Shown one piece after another: positions 10,492-19,109 of a stretch of 64,000 nucleotides of DNA. The stretch covers positions 1,240,001 through 1,304,000 of the forward strand of contig PKTR01000002.1 of the NCBI GenBank assembly GCA_002869065.1. The letters are read 5' to 3'. Numbering within the stretch: position 1 is the stretch's first letter; every line of letters begins with the position of its first letter. Source of the DNA: Hyphomicrobiales bacterium. GTDB lineage: Bacteria > Pseudomonadota > Alphaproteobacteria > Rhizobiales > Rhodobiaceae. A model generated the notes under the pieces. It did not search any database, was not told where the DNA came from, and saw only the letters and a program-made list of their open reading frames with translations. The position numbers and the translations under genes are program-made.

Positions 10492-12303
10492 CTACTCCGT
10501 CTTGCGCGTGCCGGACGTGTTTCGTGAACCGTCAGACCGCTTTCGGCTCGATTTCCGCCCGTCGAGGAGCGGCCGTGCGAATTCGGCTATTGTTCCGATT
10601 GTAAAGTCGGGACGGGAATATAGGAAGAGTTGTCCTGCATCCGGGATCTCGATCAGCTTGAGGGCCGGAAATCGCGCGATGATGTCGTGCACCTGGTCGA
10701 TGGTGGTCACCGGGTCGAGCCGGCCATGGAGCAGCAATGTCGGCTGCTTGATGCCGTCGTAATAGTCGGACCAGTCGCGCGCCGTGTGGCGGACATCGGT
10801 TTCGTAGGCCTTGCTGCCGCCGCCAAACGATTTGAACGTTCCGTCGGTGAGGATCGCGCGCACTTCCGGGTCGCGGCTCGTTTCGACGTCTTCCTCGGGC
10901 TTCTGGTAGAGGCTGTCGAAGAATTGGCCCGGTGGCCCCTTCATGATCATGTGCAGCAGGCCGCGCGTCAGGATCGGCAGGGCGGTCGGAAAATAGCGCG
11001 CCGAGTAGGCGTAGAGGCGCTGCATTGGCGCCATGACGTCAAGCTGGGCGCGCGAACGGATCGGCGGGGTGCCGGCGACGACGACGACACCGGCGATCGC
11101 GGGGCCGAGAACGCGGGCAGCCGCCGCCGCATAGAGGGCGCCGGTGAAACGTCCCATGAGTACGGCGCGTTTGATGCCATAGCGGTCCATCACTGTCTTG
11201 ATGTCGTCGGCAAAGGCGTAGGGCGTCTTTTGAAAGGTCCAGTCGGCGGCGTCGGATTCGGCAAAGCGCGGGCGCCAGGGCGCGATGATCCGCAGTCCGT
11301 GGCGGTGCAGGGCGGCGTGGCCGTCGGCGGTCAGTCCGGTGCCGCTGAACAGGCCGTGCAGCATGATGACCGGCAGGCCGTCGTCCGGGCCCATGAGATC
11401 GACCTGCAATCGCCGTCCGGGTTCGACTTCGATCAAGTCGTGCCGGCGGCTGTCGGGTGCCGGCGGTGCGGCATTCGTCTGTCGCGTGGGCATGGCGATC
11501 GACAGGGCGCCGAACATGCGGATCAGCTCGAGTTGCGAGCGGGCGCCGGTCTTGCGGAACAGCGAGCGGGCCTGGGTGCGCACGGTTTCCACCGAGCGCT
11601 GGCGGGCATTTGCGAGGTCGGCGAAGCTGCGTCCCTCGACGATTGCGCGCAGGATCTCCTGCTCCGCCGCGGTCAGGCCGAAGCTCTCGCAAATGGTCGT
11701 GCCGACCTCGCCGTTCCAGCCGAACTCGAGCTGCTGGAGCCGCGCCAGCGGCTCGTTGCCGTTGCCGGGCTCAGGTGACAGGGTGAACAGGCTGCGGGTC
11801 TCGGTTTCGGGATGGTAGACCGGCAGCACGACGAAGCTGTCGTCGCGCGGCGAGCCGTCGATCCTGCGCAGGCTCGCCTCGATGCTGCGCGCCATGCCGG
11901 CATCTACCGGCAGGGCGGAGATGCTGTCGCCGCGGTCGAGGCCATAACCGGTGCGGGCGTTGCGGTTTGCATAGGTGATGATGCCGCGAGCGTTGATGAG
12001 CATCACCGGGTAGGGCGCGTTTTCGTCGTCGGAACTGCCGCCGGCGTTGTCGTAGATCTCGTGGTTGATGCGATCGAACAGCCGGGCGGCGCGGTCGAAA
12101 TGGTGTTCGATGTCTTCCAGATTGCCGGAGATGTTTTGCTGCAGCAGGGCGAGATTGTCGCTCTGCTCCTGTTCGAGCAAAGTCGAATAGCTCTCCGAGA
12201 GGCGCTGCACGAGCTGCTCGAAGCCGTCGGGTTCGGTCAGCAGACCATAGAGACTGTCGACAAGCGGGGCGGATTGCGGGCTGTTGCCGGAGGACGAGTC
12301 CAT
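10492..12303 (-). CDS. LuxR-type regulator fused to an inactive alpha/beta-hydrolase fold
   Basis: A 603-residue fusion. Residues 1-95 are helical, about 95-190 look PAS-like (MLINARGIITYANRNA), 205-265 form a LuxR-class helix-turn-helix (LTAAEQEILRAIVEG then RSVETVRTQARSLFRKTG), and 285-580 form an alpha/beta-hydrolase fold with oxyanion loop MLHGLFSGTG. The nucleophile elbow reads GRFTG (384-388), with Phe where Ser is expected, and the catalytic His position reads Gln (DAGQLFLY, Q558); the acid D530 (HGRLDP) remains. The domain is therefore probably a ligand sensor, not an enzyme. It ends 4 bases from the oxidase start, so the two may be co-transcribed. Confidence 0.85.
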   Translation of the reverse strand: MDSSSGNSPQSAPLVDSLYGLLTEPDGFEQLVQRLSESYSTLLEQEQSDNLALLQQNISGNLEDIEHHFDRAARLFDRINHEIYDNAGGSSDDENAPYPVMLINARGIITYANRNARTGYGLDRGDSISALPVDAGMARSIEASLRRIDGSPRDDSFVVLPVYHPETETRSLFTLSPEPGNGNEPLARLQQLEFGWNGEVGTTICESFGLTAAEQEILRAIVEGRSFADLANARQRSVETVRTQARSLFRKTGARSQLELIRMFGALSIAMPTRQTNAAPPAPDSRRHDLIEVEPGRRLQVDLMGPDDGLPVIMLHGLFSGTGLTADGHAALHRHGLRIIAPWRPRFAESDAADWTFQKTPYAFADDIKTVMDRYGIKRAVLMGRFTGALYAAAAARVLGPAIAGVVVVAGTPPIRSRAQLDVMAPMQRLYAYSARYFPTALPILTRGLLHMIMKGPPGQFFDSLYQKPEEDVETSRDPEVRAILTDGTFKSFGGGSKAYETDVRHTARDWSDYYDGIKQPTLLLHGRLDPVTTIDQVHDIIARFPALKLIEIPDAGQLFLYSRPDFTIGTIAEFARPLLDGRKSSRKRSDGSRNTSGTRKTE

Positions 12304-12674
12304 GAATTCCTCAATTGCCGCGCAAAAGCCGGCCGTCGAAAAGAAATGCTCCGTCGTTTCCGGTTTTTTGTTTCTTGAAGATTGTCACGGATCGGGATCG
12401 AACGCGTCAGATGGTGCCGAATTGGCGTGATCAGATCAAGTGACTGAAATAACTTTACGGAACTTCTTTTTTCGAGCCTGGGAAATTGTACGGCATTCGT
12501 ATTTTTGTCGAACGATGATCAATCCAATAGTTGTGATCCCGCGCGAAGTTCACGAAAAGCGGGTGCCGGACTGGACAATGACCTGTTTGTGAATAGCGTG
12601 GTCCTAAATTAATGTTAGGAATCAAAGCGTATTTTCAACACTCGTTTCGGGGTGCGACAGAACGGGGTTTTGAC
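12304..12674. other. Intergenic region, divergent promoters
   Basis: A 371-base gap between the divergent LuxR-hydrolase and L,D-transpeptidase genes. It is AT-richer than its surroundings, particularly 12430-12540, as expected for promoters in both directions. I see no convincing ORF, RNA gene or long repeat. An in-frame ATG at 12612 could extend the transpeptidase by 21 codons but would bury its signal peptide. Confidence 0.5.
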
Positions 12675-13895
12675 ATGATTTCACGGCTGCGCGGCGTCGG
12701 GCTTGGTTCGCTTGCCGCGGGATGGGGCATTTTCTTTCTGGCAACCGCCGGCCTGGCACAGACCAATGGAGTCGGAGGCGGCGCGGCTGCAAATCTGGCG
12801 GAGCTGCCGCCGGATCCGTTGCGCCTCATCATTGCCCGCGATGAGCAGCGGATCGACATCTATCGCGGTACGACGCTGCTGAAATCGTCGCGGATCTCGA
12901 CGGGAAAGCGCGGCCACGAGACGCCGCTCGGCGTCTACAGCATTCTCGGCAAAAGCCGCCATCATCGTTCGAACATCTACAGCAACGCGCCGATGCCCTA
13001 CATGCAGCGCATCACCTGGTCGGGGATGGCGCTGCATCAGGGGCATGTGCCGAATTATCCGGCGTCGCATGGCTGCATCCGGCTGCCCAAAGCGTTTGCC
13101 GCCGAGCTGTTCAAGATGACCCAGGTGGGGCTCGACGTCATTGTCACCGCGGGCGACACGACGCCGAAGCCGATCGAGCACAACGTCCTGTTCCGCCCGT
13201 CGCCGCCGGGTGCGGCGATTGGCTCGCATGACGAAGGCGATGCCGGTCCGGCGAGCGATCCGGCGACGGCGGCGATCGGCCTTGCCGATATGGAATATAT
13301 GGTCGACCGGATAGAGGCCTATCGCAACCGCTCGACCAAGCCGATCCGCATTCTGATCACCCGGCGCACCGGCCAGCAGCGGATGAAGGATATCCAGCGC
13401 ATGCTGTTCGAGCTCGGGCACGATCCGGGCGATATCGACGGCTATCTCGGCCGCAATACCGGCGGCGCGATCCAGGCCTTCCAGCGTTCGATCGGCGAAC
13501 CGGCGACCGGTATGGTCACCGACGAGCTGGTGTCGGCGCTCTACAAGGCGGTCGGGCGCGAGGAAGCGACCGGGCATCTCTATGTGCGCCAGAACCGCAA
13601 GGCGCTGTTCGATGCGCCGGTGGCGATCGCCGGGGCCGAGGACGAGCCGCTCGGCACGCACATGTTCTCGCTCGGCCATTTCGACGAAGGCGACACCGGC
13701 GCGTGGACCGCGTTGACGGTTGGCGACGATGTAATGCCGACGCCGCGCGCGACGCTCGACCGGCTGTCAATTCCCGCACCGATGCGCGAACGCATTGCCG
13801 CGTTGCTGGTGCCGGGATCTTCGCTGATCGTGTCGGATACCGGTCTCGGCCGTGAAACCGGCAAGGGCACCGACTTCATCGTTCAGCCGCGCTGA
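12675..13895 (+). CDS. L,D-transpeptidase (YkuD) with peptidoglycan-binding domain
   Basis: A 406-residue exported cell-wall enzyme. After a signal peptide ([18 protein letters not shown]...), the YkuD domain contains GVYSILGKS, MALHQGHV and the catalytic block ASHGCIRLP with His and Cys. Around residues 235-300 is a PG_binding_1 repeat (LFELGHDPGDIDGYLGRNTGGAIQAF). L,D-transpeptidases make 3-3 crosslinks or attach proteins to peptidoglycan. ATG 12675 was chosen because it begins the signal peptide; ATG 12612 is the alternative. A strong terminator follows 37 bases after the stop. Confidence 0.88.
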   Translation: MISRLRGVGLGSLAAGWGIFFLATAGLAQTNGVGGGAAANLAELPPDPLRLIIARDEQRIDIYRGTTLLKSSRISTGKRGHETPLGVYSILGKSRHHRSNIYSNAPMPYMQRITWSGMALHQGHVPNYPASHGCIRLPKAFAAELFKMTQVGLDVIVTAGDTTPKPIEHNVLFRPSPPGAAIGSHDEGDAGPASDPATAAIGLADMEYMVDRIEAYRNRSTKPIRILITRRTGQQRMKDIQRMLFELGHDPGDIDGYLGRNTGGAIQAFQRSIGEPATGMVTDELVSALYKAVGREEATGHLYVRQNRKALFDAPVAIAGAEDEPLGTHMFSLGHFDEGDTGAWTALTVGDDVMPTPRATLDRLSIPAPMRERIAALLVPGSSLIVSDTGLGRETGKGTDFIVQPR

Positions 13896-13932
13896 CCGCC
13901 GACCGATCTGCCGACCAACATAGCGCTCACAG

Positions 13933-13962
13933 AAAACCCCGCGGATCGCTCCGCGGGGTTTT
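13933..13962. terminator. Bidirectional Rho-independent terminator
   Basis: A perfect 12-bp stem (AAAACCCCGCGG / CCGCGGGGTTTT) with a 6-base loop lies between two convergent genes. The A-run on one arm and T-run on the other allow it to stop transcription from both the L,D-transpeptidase gene and the minus-strand dehydrogenase gene. Confidence 0.92.
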
Positions 13963-13995
13963 GTTTTGGGGCGTTTTTCTGTCGGCTTGATGCGC

Positions 13996-14886
13996 CTAGC
14001 CCTTTGGCTCGATCCCGTTCAGCCGTTCCAGTTCGACGATGAGGGCGGAGTGATCGAGGTCGCCGGCGTTGTCGAGCAGACCCTGGAACAGGTCGCGGGT
14101 GACGGCTGACAGCGGCAGCGCATCGAGGTCAAGACGATCGGCGGCGTCGAGTGCGTTGGTCATGTCCTTGAGATGGACGGCGGCGCGACCGCGGGCCTCG
14201 AAATCGCGCTCGACCATGCGCTGGCCGTGCAGTTCGAGGACGCGGCTTTCTGCGAAGCCGCCGCGCAGCGCTTCGCGCACCTTCACCGGGTCGGCGCCGC
14301 CCTTTTCGGCGAGCATCAGGGCTTCGCCGACGGCGCCGATGGTGACGCCGACGATAATCTGATTGGCGAGCTTGGCGAGCTGGCCGGCGCCATGCGGGCC
14401 GACATGAGTGGCCCGGCCCATGACGGCAAAGAGCGGTTCGGCGCGGGCGAATTCCGCCGCCTCGCCGCCGGCCATGATCGCCAGCGTACCGGCCTCTGCG
14501 CCGACCGTGCCGCCGGAGACCGGCGCGTCGAGGTGACCGATACCGCGTTCGGCGAGCCGCGTGGCGTGATCCTGCGCCTCAGCTGGGCGGATCGAACTCA
14601 TGTCGACGACGAGGCTGCCGGGTTTCATGGCGTTTGCCGCACCCTGGTCGAACAGCACTTCGGCAACCGTCGCGCCCTTTTCCAGCATGGTTATGACGAT
14701 ATCGGCCTCGGCAACGGCTTCGGCGGCGGTGTCGGCGATCGTCGCTCCGCGCGCGGCGAGCGGTTCGGCCTTTGCCCGGGTGCGGTTCCAGGCGGTCAGC
14801 GGATAGCCGGCGTCGAGGAGACGGGCGGCCTGGCGCGATCCCATCAGGCCGATGCCGAGAAAGGCGAGTGTCGGTTTGCTCGTCAT
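13996..14886 (-). CDS. NAD(P)-dependent 3-hydroxyisobutyrate dehydrogenase family protein
   Basis: A 296-residue beta-hydroxyacid dehydrogenase. The N-terminal Rossmann motif is FLGIGLMGSRQAARLL, the substrate-binding signature DAPVSGGTVGAEAGTL lies near residue 120, and the catalytic lysine block is GAGQLAKLANQIIVG. The family includes 3-hydroxyisobutyrate dehydrogenase (valine breakdown), tartronate semialdehyde reductase and glyoxylate/succinic semialdehyde reductases; no neighbour decides among them. ATG 14886 is chosen over upstream in-frame starts because it immediately precedes the cofactor fold. Confidence 0.85.
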   Translation of the reverse strand: MTSKPTLAFLGIGLMGSRQAARLLDAGYPLTAWNRTRAKAEPLAARGATIADTAAEAVAEADIVITMLEKGATVAEVLFDQGAANAMKPGSLVVDMSSIRPAEAQDHATRLAERGIGHLDAPVSGGTVGAEAGTLAIMAGGEAAEFARAEPLFAVMGRATHVGPHGAGQLAKLANQIIVGVTIGAVGEALMLAEKGGADPVKVREALRGGFAESRVLELHGQRMVERDFEARGRAAVHLKDMTNALDAADRLDLDALPLSAVTRDLFQGLLDNAGDLDHSALIVELERLNGIEPKG

Positions 14887-15331
14887 GTTTTCCGTCCCCG
14901 TCGTGCCGGCCAGCGGGTTCGCCAGCGGTATTTTTTTCACGTTGCATGTCGCGAGAGGCCCATTTGACCGGTGTGAAAGGGGCCGCGCAAGCGGTTTGGG
15001 CGACAAAAATGCTGCTTTTTCGACTGCGGGCGGGATGGTTTTCGACTTTTGACCCGCCGATGATGTGGCGGATTTTACTTGGAGATTTTATCTAAAAAGC
15101 CCGAATGGCCGCAAGAAAAAGCGAGAAATCAAGCAAACTATAAATATAAATTGCTTTTGAACTACCTGAAAATTGTAATTTGAATAAAATTTTCGGCAAA
15201 TTTTTGCGCAGAGTGGGAATAAATTGCCTATGAATACAAGGCTTTAACAGATTATTAGCGAATATTATCAGGATCCCATTAAGATTTGGAGCCCATAATC
15301 GGGAGGTTGAAAATCAAACCGGTACACTCCG
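14887..15331. other. AT-rich intergenic region between divergent genes
   Basis: A 445-base gap. The part from about 15070 to 15300 is strikingly AT-rich against this GC-rich chromosome, with runs such as AAACTATAAATATAAATT. It probably holds the promoter of the TadG-like gene and may include curved DNA or a binding site for an H-NS-like silencer. I see no ORF or RNA gene in it. A GGGAGG at 15301 is too far from the downstream ATG to be its ribosome site. Confidence 0.5.
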
Positions 15332-17128
15332 ATGACAGACACCCATGTTGTACGCAGGCATGACACCGACCGCCGCCATTCGCCGTTCGTGCGCGATCAA
15401 CGGGGCAGTGTCGCCATCATCTTCACGTTCCTCTTGATTCCGGCGATGGCGCTGATCGGTGCCATGCTCGATTTCTCGATGAGTATTCGTGCCCGCTCGC
15501 ATCTGCAGGCGGCCACCGACGCCGCGGCGCTGGCAACGGCGAAATATATCGCAAGCGGCGAAAGCGAGCCGGAACTGCTCGGGCGCAAATCCTTCGACGC
15601 GAACTTTATCGCAGGCGATGGTGTCGGTTCCCCGTCGGTGCAAATCTCGACCAATTCGGCAGAGAAGACGGTGACGGTGACGGCTTCGGCAAGCCTGAGC
15701 ACACTGGTGCTCGGCATTGTCGGCGTCGAGGAGATCGAAATCGCGGCGCAGTCGGATGCGGCTGTCGGCGGCCGTGCGCTCGAAGTCGCGCTGGTGCTCG
15801 ACAATACCGGCTCGATGCGCAACGACATGAGCGCCTTGCGTTCCGCGGCCGGCGACCTTGCCGACGATCTGTTCGCGCTGGCGCCGCAGGGCAATCCGGA
15901 AATGGTCAAGGTCGCGGTCGTGCCTTATGTCGGCACCGTCAATGTCGGCGACAATTTCCCGACCTCCAATCTGGACACCAATGGCGATTCCAGCGTCCAC
16001 GGCATCTTCTTCGAGGACTATCCGGTCGCCAAGAAGAGCGACTACAGCTGCCGCTATGCGCACTATTCGCGCATGTTCGAGCCGGAAACGCGCCAGACGC
16101 TGCGCACGCTCGCCTATGTGTTCGAGGAGCTCGTCGGCATCCCGTCAGCAGCGGCTGTTGCCGGTGCGCTGCCGGACGACCATACGCTCGACGGCTGCTT
16201 CGTGATTACGCCCGCCAAGGTCAACCACATGAATCTGTTCTCGACCTTCAGCCAGACCGACTGGAAGGGCTGTGTCGAGGCGCGGCCGGAACCCTATGAC
16301 GTCAACGATACGACGCCGATCTTCGGCAATGCGGACACGCTGTTCGTGCCGTTCTTCTGGCCCGACGAGACCGATCGCTTCACCTACTCGATCCGGGCCC
16401 GCAATTCCTATATGTCGGATGACGTCTATATCGACGATACCAGCGGCGGCACCTATACCGGCCACAAGTCGAGCATCGAATACCTCTGGCGCAGCGTGCT
16501 GAAGTACACCAGCGGCAAGACCTCGACGATCAAGGAACACAACAATGACGGTTCCTCGACGAGCGGCCCGAACAAGGGGTGCCCGGATCCGGTGCAGCCG
16601 CTGACCACCAGCAAGACCGCTGTGCAGTCGACGATCTCGAACATGACCTACTGGCCGTCCTCGGGCACGATCATCTCCGAAGGCCTGATGTGGGGCTGGC
16701 GGGTACTGTCGCCGGGTGCGCCCTTCACCGAAGGCCGGCCGTATGAGGACAAGGTCTCCAAGGTGCTGGTGCTGATGACGGACGGCAACAACGAGCTGAT
16801 CAGCAACGACTCCGACGGTCCGACGGTCAGCGACTACAGCGCCTATGGCTACATCAAGGGCGGTCACTTCCCGTCGAATGTGGACACCATCTACGAAGGC
16901 AAGAACTACCTCGACGGTCGTCTGAGCCAGGCCTGCAGCAACGCCAAGGCGGCCGGCATCACGATCTACACGGTTGCCTTCGATGTCAGCAGTTCGTCCA
17001 CCCGCAATCTGCTCAAGGGCTGCGCGACCGCCGACTCGCACTACTTCGACGCCCAGTCGACGTCGGATCTGGCCGCCGCTTTCCAGCAGATCGGGCGGGA
17101 CATCACCGAGTTGCGGCTGACGAAGTAA
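15332..17128 (+). CDS. TadG-like pilus-associated protein with VWA domain
   Basis: A 598-residue protein. The N-terminal part has the TadE/TadG signature: a charged start, DQRGSVAIIF, one hydrophobic helix (about 28-50), then LDFSMSIRARSHLQAATDAAALATAKY. From about residue 150 a von Willebrand factor A domain starts with VALVLDNTGSM, a near-canonical MIDAS motif, and KVLVLMTDGNNE follows near 480. Such proteins are anchored in the envelope and linked to Flp pilus assembly, yet no tad genes are here, so it is an orphan. No strong ribosome site precedes ATG 15332. Confidence 0.8.
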   Translation: MTDTHVVRRHDTDRRHSPFVRDQRGSVAIIFTFLLIPAMALIGAMLDFSMSIRARSHLQAATDAAALATAKYIASGESEPELLGRKSFDANFIAGDGVGSPSVQISTNSAEKTVTVTASASLSTLVLGIVGVEEIEIAAQSDAAVGGRALEVALVLDNTGSMRNDMSALRSAAGDLADDLFALAPQGNPEMVKVAVVPYVGTVNVGDNFPTSNLDTNGDSSVHGIFFEDYPVAKKSDYSCRYAHYSRMFEPETRQTLRTLAYVFEELVGIPSAAAVAGALPDDHTLDGCFVITPAKVNHMNLFSTFSQTDWKGCVEARPEPYDVNDTTPIFGNADTLFVPFFWPDETDRFTYSIRARNSYMSDDVYIDDTSGGTYTGHKSSIEYLWRSVLKYTSGKTSTIKEHNNDGSSTSGPNKGCPDPVQPLTTSKTAVQSTISNMTYWPSSGTIISEGLMWGWRVLSPGAPFTEGRPYEDKVSKVLVLMTDGNNELISNDSDGPTVSDYSAYGYIKGGHFPSNVDTIYEGKNYLDGRLSQACSNAKAAGITIYTVAFDVSSSSTRNLLKGCATADSHYFDAQSTSDLAAAFQQIGRDITELRLTK

Positions 17129-17150
17129 GTTTCAGGAGGCCATGCAAGGG

Positions 17151-17187
17151 GAACGGCCGGTGCGGCGACGCATCCGGCCGTTCTTCT
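17151..17187 (+). terminator. Rho-independent terminator after tadG-like gene
   Basis: GAACGGCCGGTGCG pairs with CGCATCCGGCCGTTC across a GCGA loop, with one bulged T, followed by TTCTTTA. It lies 22 bases after the stop of the TadG-like gene. Confidence 0.8.
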
Positions 17188-17212
17188 TTATTGGATGTCC
17201 TTGCTTCAGCGA

Positions 17213-17824
17213 TTAGCGCTCGGCGAAAGCCAGTTTGGCGCCGAGCGCGACGAAGGCGGCGGCGACCGAGCGGCCGAACCAGCGCATCACGCGGGGCCGC
17301 GTAATCACATGATCGCGGACGGCGGCGGCGGCAAAGCCGTAGCCGACGAAGACGACGAAGGTCATCGCCATGAAGACGGCGCCGAGATAGAGCATGTCAG
17401 CGATTGGCGAGGCGGCATCGGCGGCGATGAACTGCGGCAGGAAGGCGAGGAAGAACATCGACAGCTTCGGATTGAGGATGTTGATGAGGAAACCGGTGAC
17501 GGCAATCCGCACGGCCGAGCGGGCCTCGACCTTGTCGTCGATGGCGAGCGGGCCGCCGCCCTTCAATGCGCTCCAGGCCATGTAGAGAAGATAGGCGACG
17601 CCGGCAAACTTGACCGCCTGGAAGGCGAGCGCGCTGGCGTGAAGCAGCGCGGCAAGGCCGAAGACGGCGGCGGCGATGTGCGGCAGGATGCCGAGGGTGC
17701 AGCCGAAGGCGGCGGCGACGCTGGCCATCGAGCCGCGCGCCAGACCGCAGGCGAGCGTGTAGAGAACGCCGGTGCCGGGTACCAGCACCACAATCATCGC
17801 GGTGATCAGAAAATCGTAGCCCAT
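17213..17824 (-). CDS. LysE/RhtB family amino acid exporter
   Basis: A 203-residue inner-membrane protein with about six hydrophobic segments. It has the LysE/RhtB pattern: an N-terminal VPGTGVLYTLACGLARG close to the family's PGP-G motif, KFAGVAYLLYMAW, and GFLINILNPKLSMFFLAFLPQF, which is strongly diagnostic. Members export amino acids or derivatives such as homoserine lactone. Start ATG 17824 is supported by topology; upstream in-frame codons are not hydrophobic. The substrate cannot be told from sequence. Confidence 0.85.
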   Translation of the reverse strand: MGYDFLITAMIVVLVPGTGVLYTLACGLARGSMASVAAAFGCTLGILPHIAAAVFGLAALLHASALAFQAVKFAGVAYLLYMAWSALKGGGPLAIDDKVEARSAVRIAVTGFLINILNPKLSMFFLAFLPQFIAADAASPIADMLYLGAVFMAMTFVVFVGYGFAAAAVRDHVITRPRVMRWFGRSVAAAFVALGAKLAFAER

Positions 17825-17962
17825 GGGCGCTTCTCCCCTTGCCGGCTGCCGGTCGACTGGCCGCGCGCATCTCGCATTCATGGTAATATGTGTAGTCGAC
17901 GCAGGGTCGGTTTTCCAAGGTGCCGACGACGAAACGTATCGCCGCACGCGAAGGGGGCGATC

Positions 17963-18286
17963 ATGATGAACTCCGCCACCGTTTTTCTCAGGGCTGTCTT
18001 TTTCGGTGTTGCCGTCGGCCTTTCGGCTGTTCCCGCTGTCACTTCATTGGCGTCGGCGCCGGTGCAGCGGACGATTACGGGCTGTGTGATCGATGGCGCG
18101 TTTATCAGCCATGACGGTTATCGCATCCGGGTCTATTGGCCGGATCGCACGCCGGTTGATCTCGGCCCCTATGAAGGCAAGACGATCCGCTATGACGGGT
18201 CGTTGCTGCCGGGCGATCATTATTTCGTTCGGTCCGAACCGGTAGTGCTCGGGGTCTGCCGAAACCCTCCAACGCCGCTGTATTGA
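17963..18286 (+). CDS. Small exported protein of unknown function
   Basis: A 107-residue protein with a signal peptide (AVFFGVAVGLSAVPAVTSLASA) and a short, probably beta-rich mature part (ITGCVIDGAFISHDGYRIRVY, DRTPVDLGPYEGKTIRYDGSLLPGD, VLGVCRNP) containing two cysteines that could form a disulfide. A run of five G (17953-17957) serves as ribosome site for ATG 17963 or 17966. I do not recognise a family; the order of elements recalls small OB-like periplasmic proteins, which is speculative. Confidence 0.65.
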   Translation: MMNSATVFLRAVFFGVAVGLSAVPAVTSLASAPVQRTITGCVIDGAFISHDGYRIRVYWPDRTPVDLGPYEGKTIRYDGSLLPGDHYFVRSEPVVLGVCRNPPTPLY

Positions 18287-18522
18287 GGTTGCGCGGCTTG
18301 GCATGCGCGGCGCCGGTCTGACGGGAGGGCCGTAGTCGTTGATTGGCCGGACCACCGTCTGCTCCTCGTCGCTTCAACCCGGGAGGATGGAGCAGGGCCT
18401 GCCGCCCGGTCGCCGTCGCCTCCGTCCCCAGAACCAGGTTGGATCCGTTCGCCCCGCCGTTTGGCCCCGCCCAATCGCGGGTCGCCAATCCGGTCCGGAT
18501 CAGAAAACACTTCTCTCGCAAA

Positions 18523-18538
18523 CATAACATATGTTATG
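18523..18538. promoter_or_regulatory. Putative TetR-type operator
   Basis: A perfect 16-bp palindrome, CATAACATATGTTATG, flanked by AAC and by GTATGTT, in AT-rich sequence about 200 bases before a membrane-protein/TetR gene pair. Size and symmetry match sites bound by TetR-family dimers, which usually control their own operon. The link to the TetR gene at 19106 is inference. Confidence 0.5.
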
Positions 18539-18613
18539 GTATGTTCGCTGAAGGCGCCTATCGCACGTGATGAGTTGGGTAGCGTGCCGGGAGTGGCGTG
18601 CCGGGAGTGCCGG

Positions 18614-18676
18614 GCGTGGAGCGTGGAGCGTGGAGCGTGGAGCGTGGAGCGTGGAGTTCTGAGTTCTGAGTGCTGA
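18614..18676. repeat. Tandem heptanucleotide repeat (9 units)
   Basis: Six perfect copies of GCGTGGA (18614-18655) are followed in register by two copies of GTTCTGA and one of GTGCTGA (18656-18676), giving 63 bases of 7-bp periodicity. It lies in the untranslated region between the palindrome and the start of the downstream operon. Confidence 0.9.
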
Positions 18677-18740
18677 GGCGCGGCGAGGTCGCCGACCTGC
18701 TCCGAAGTGACTTTCCCTTGTCCGGGATCGGGAGGTGTCG

Positions 18741-19109
18741 ATGAATAACTGGTTCCTCGCAGCGGCGGCGACGTCGCTCTTCACCTGTCTGACGCACGTC
18801 ATTCTCGGCGGGCGCGAGGTGGCGGCGCCGTTGCTGCGCTCCGAGCTGCGCGCCATTCCGAAATTCACCTCCTATTACTGCTGGCACATGGTCACGATCA
18901 CGATTGCCGCGCTCGCGCTCGCCTTCGTGCTTGCCGGGTTGCCGGGTGGCAGCGTGGAGCTTGCCCATTTCGCAACCGCCCTGTCGGTGCTGTTCATGCT
19001 GTGGAACCTTGCCATGATCGCGACGCAGCGGTTGCGGTTGTTCCATTTTCCGCAATGGCTGCTGTTCCTGCCGGGATCGGTGCTGGGGACGGTGGGGCTT
19101 CTGACATGA
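18741..19109 (+). CDS. Small four-helix membrane protein
   Basis: A 122-residue integral membrane protein with four hydrophobic segments (about 5-22, 45-66, 73-92, 100-120). I do not recognise a characterised family. GGAGG at 18731-18735 lies 5 bases before ATG 18741, so that start is preferred over GTG 18735. Its stop overlaps the TetR gene start (ATGA), so the two are translationally coupled, suggesting that the regulator responds to something linked to this protein. Confidence 0.75.
   Translation: MNNWFLAAAATSLFTCLTHVILGGREVAAPLLRSELRAIPKFTSYYCWHMVTITIAALALAFVLAGLPGGSVELAHFATALSVLFMLWNLAMIATQRLRLFHFPQWLLFLPGSVLGTVGLLT

Larger units (their letters stand above)
18287..18740. other. Intergenic region with palindrome and heptamer repeats
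   Basis: A 454-base gap with no credible gene. The 3' half carries a 16-bp perfect palindrome (18523-18538) and a tandem 7-bp repeat tract (18614-18676), described separately; the rest shows nothing I can name. Confidence 0.5.

Noticed and set aside
16145-17041. A gene on the minus strand inside the TadG-like region
   Set aside because: It mirrors the VWA domain coding sequence and has no independent start signals or family features.
18614-18676. CRISPR array
   Set aside because: The units are 7 bases long and contiguous without spacers, so this is a simple tandem repeat.
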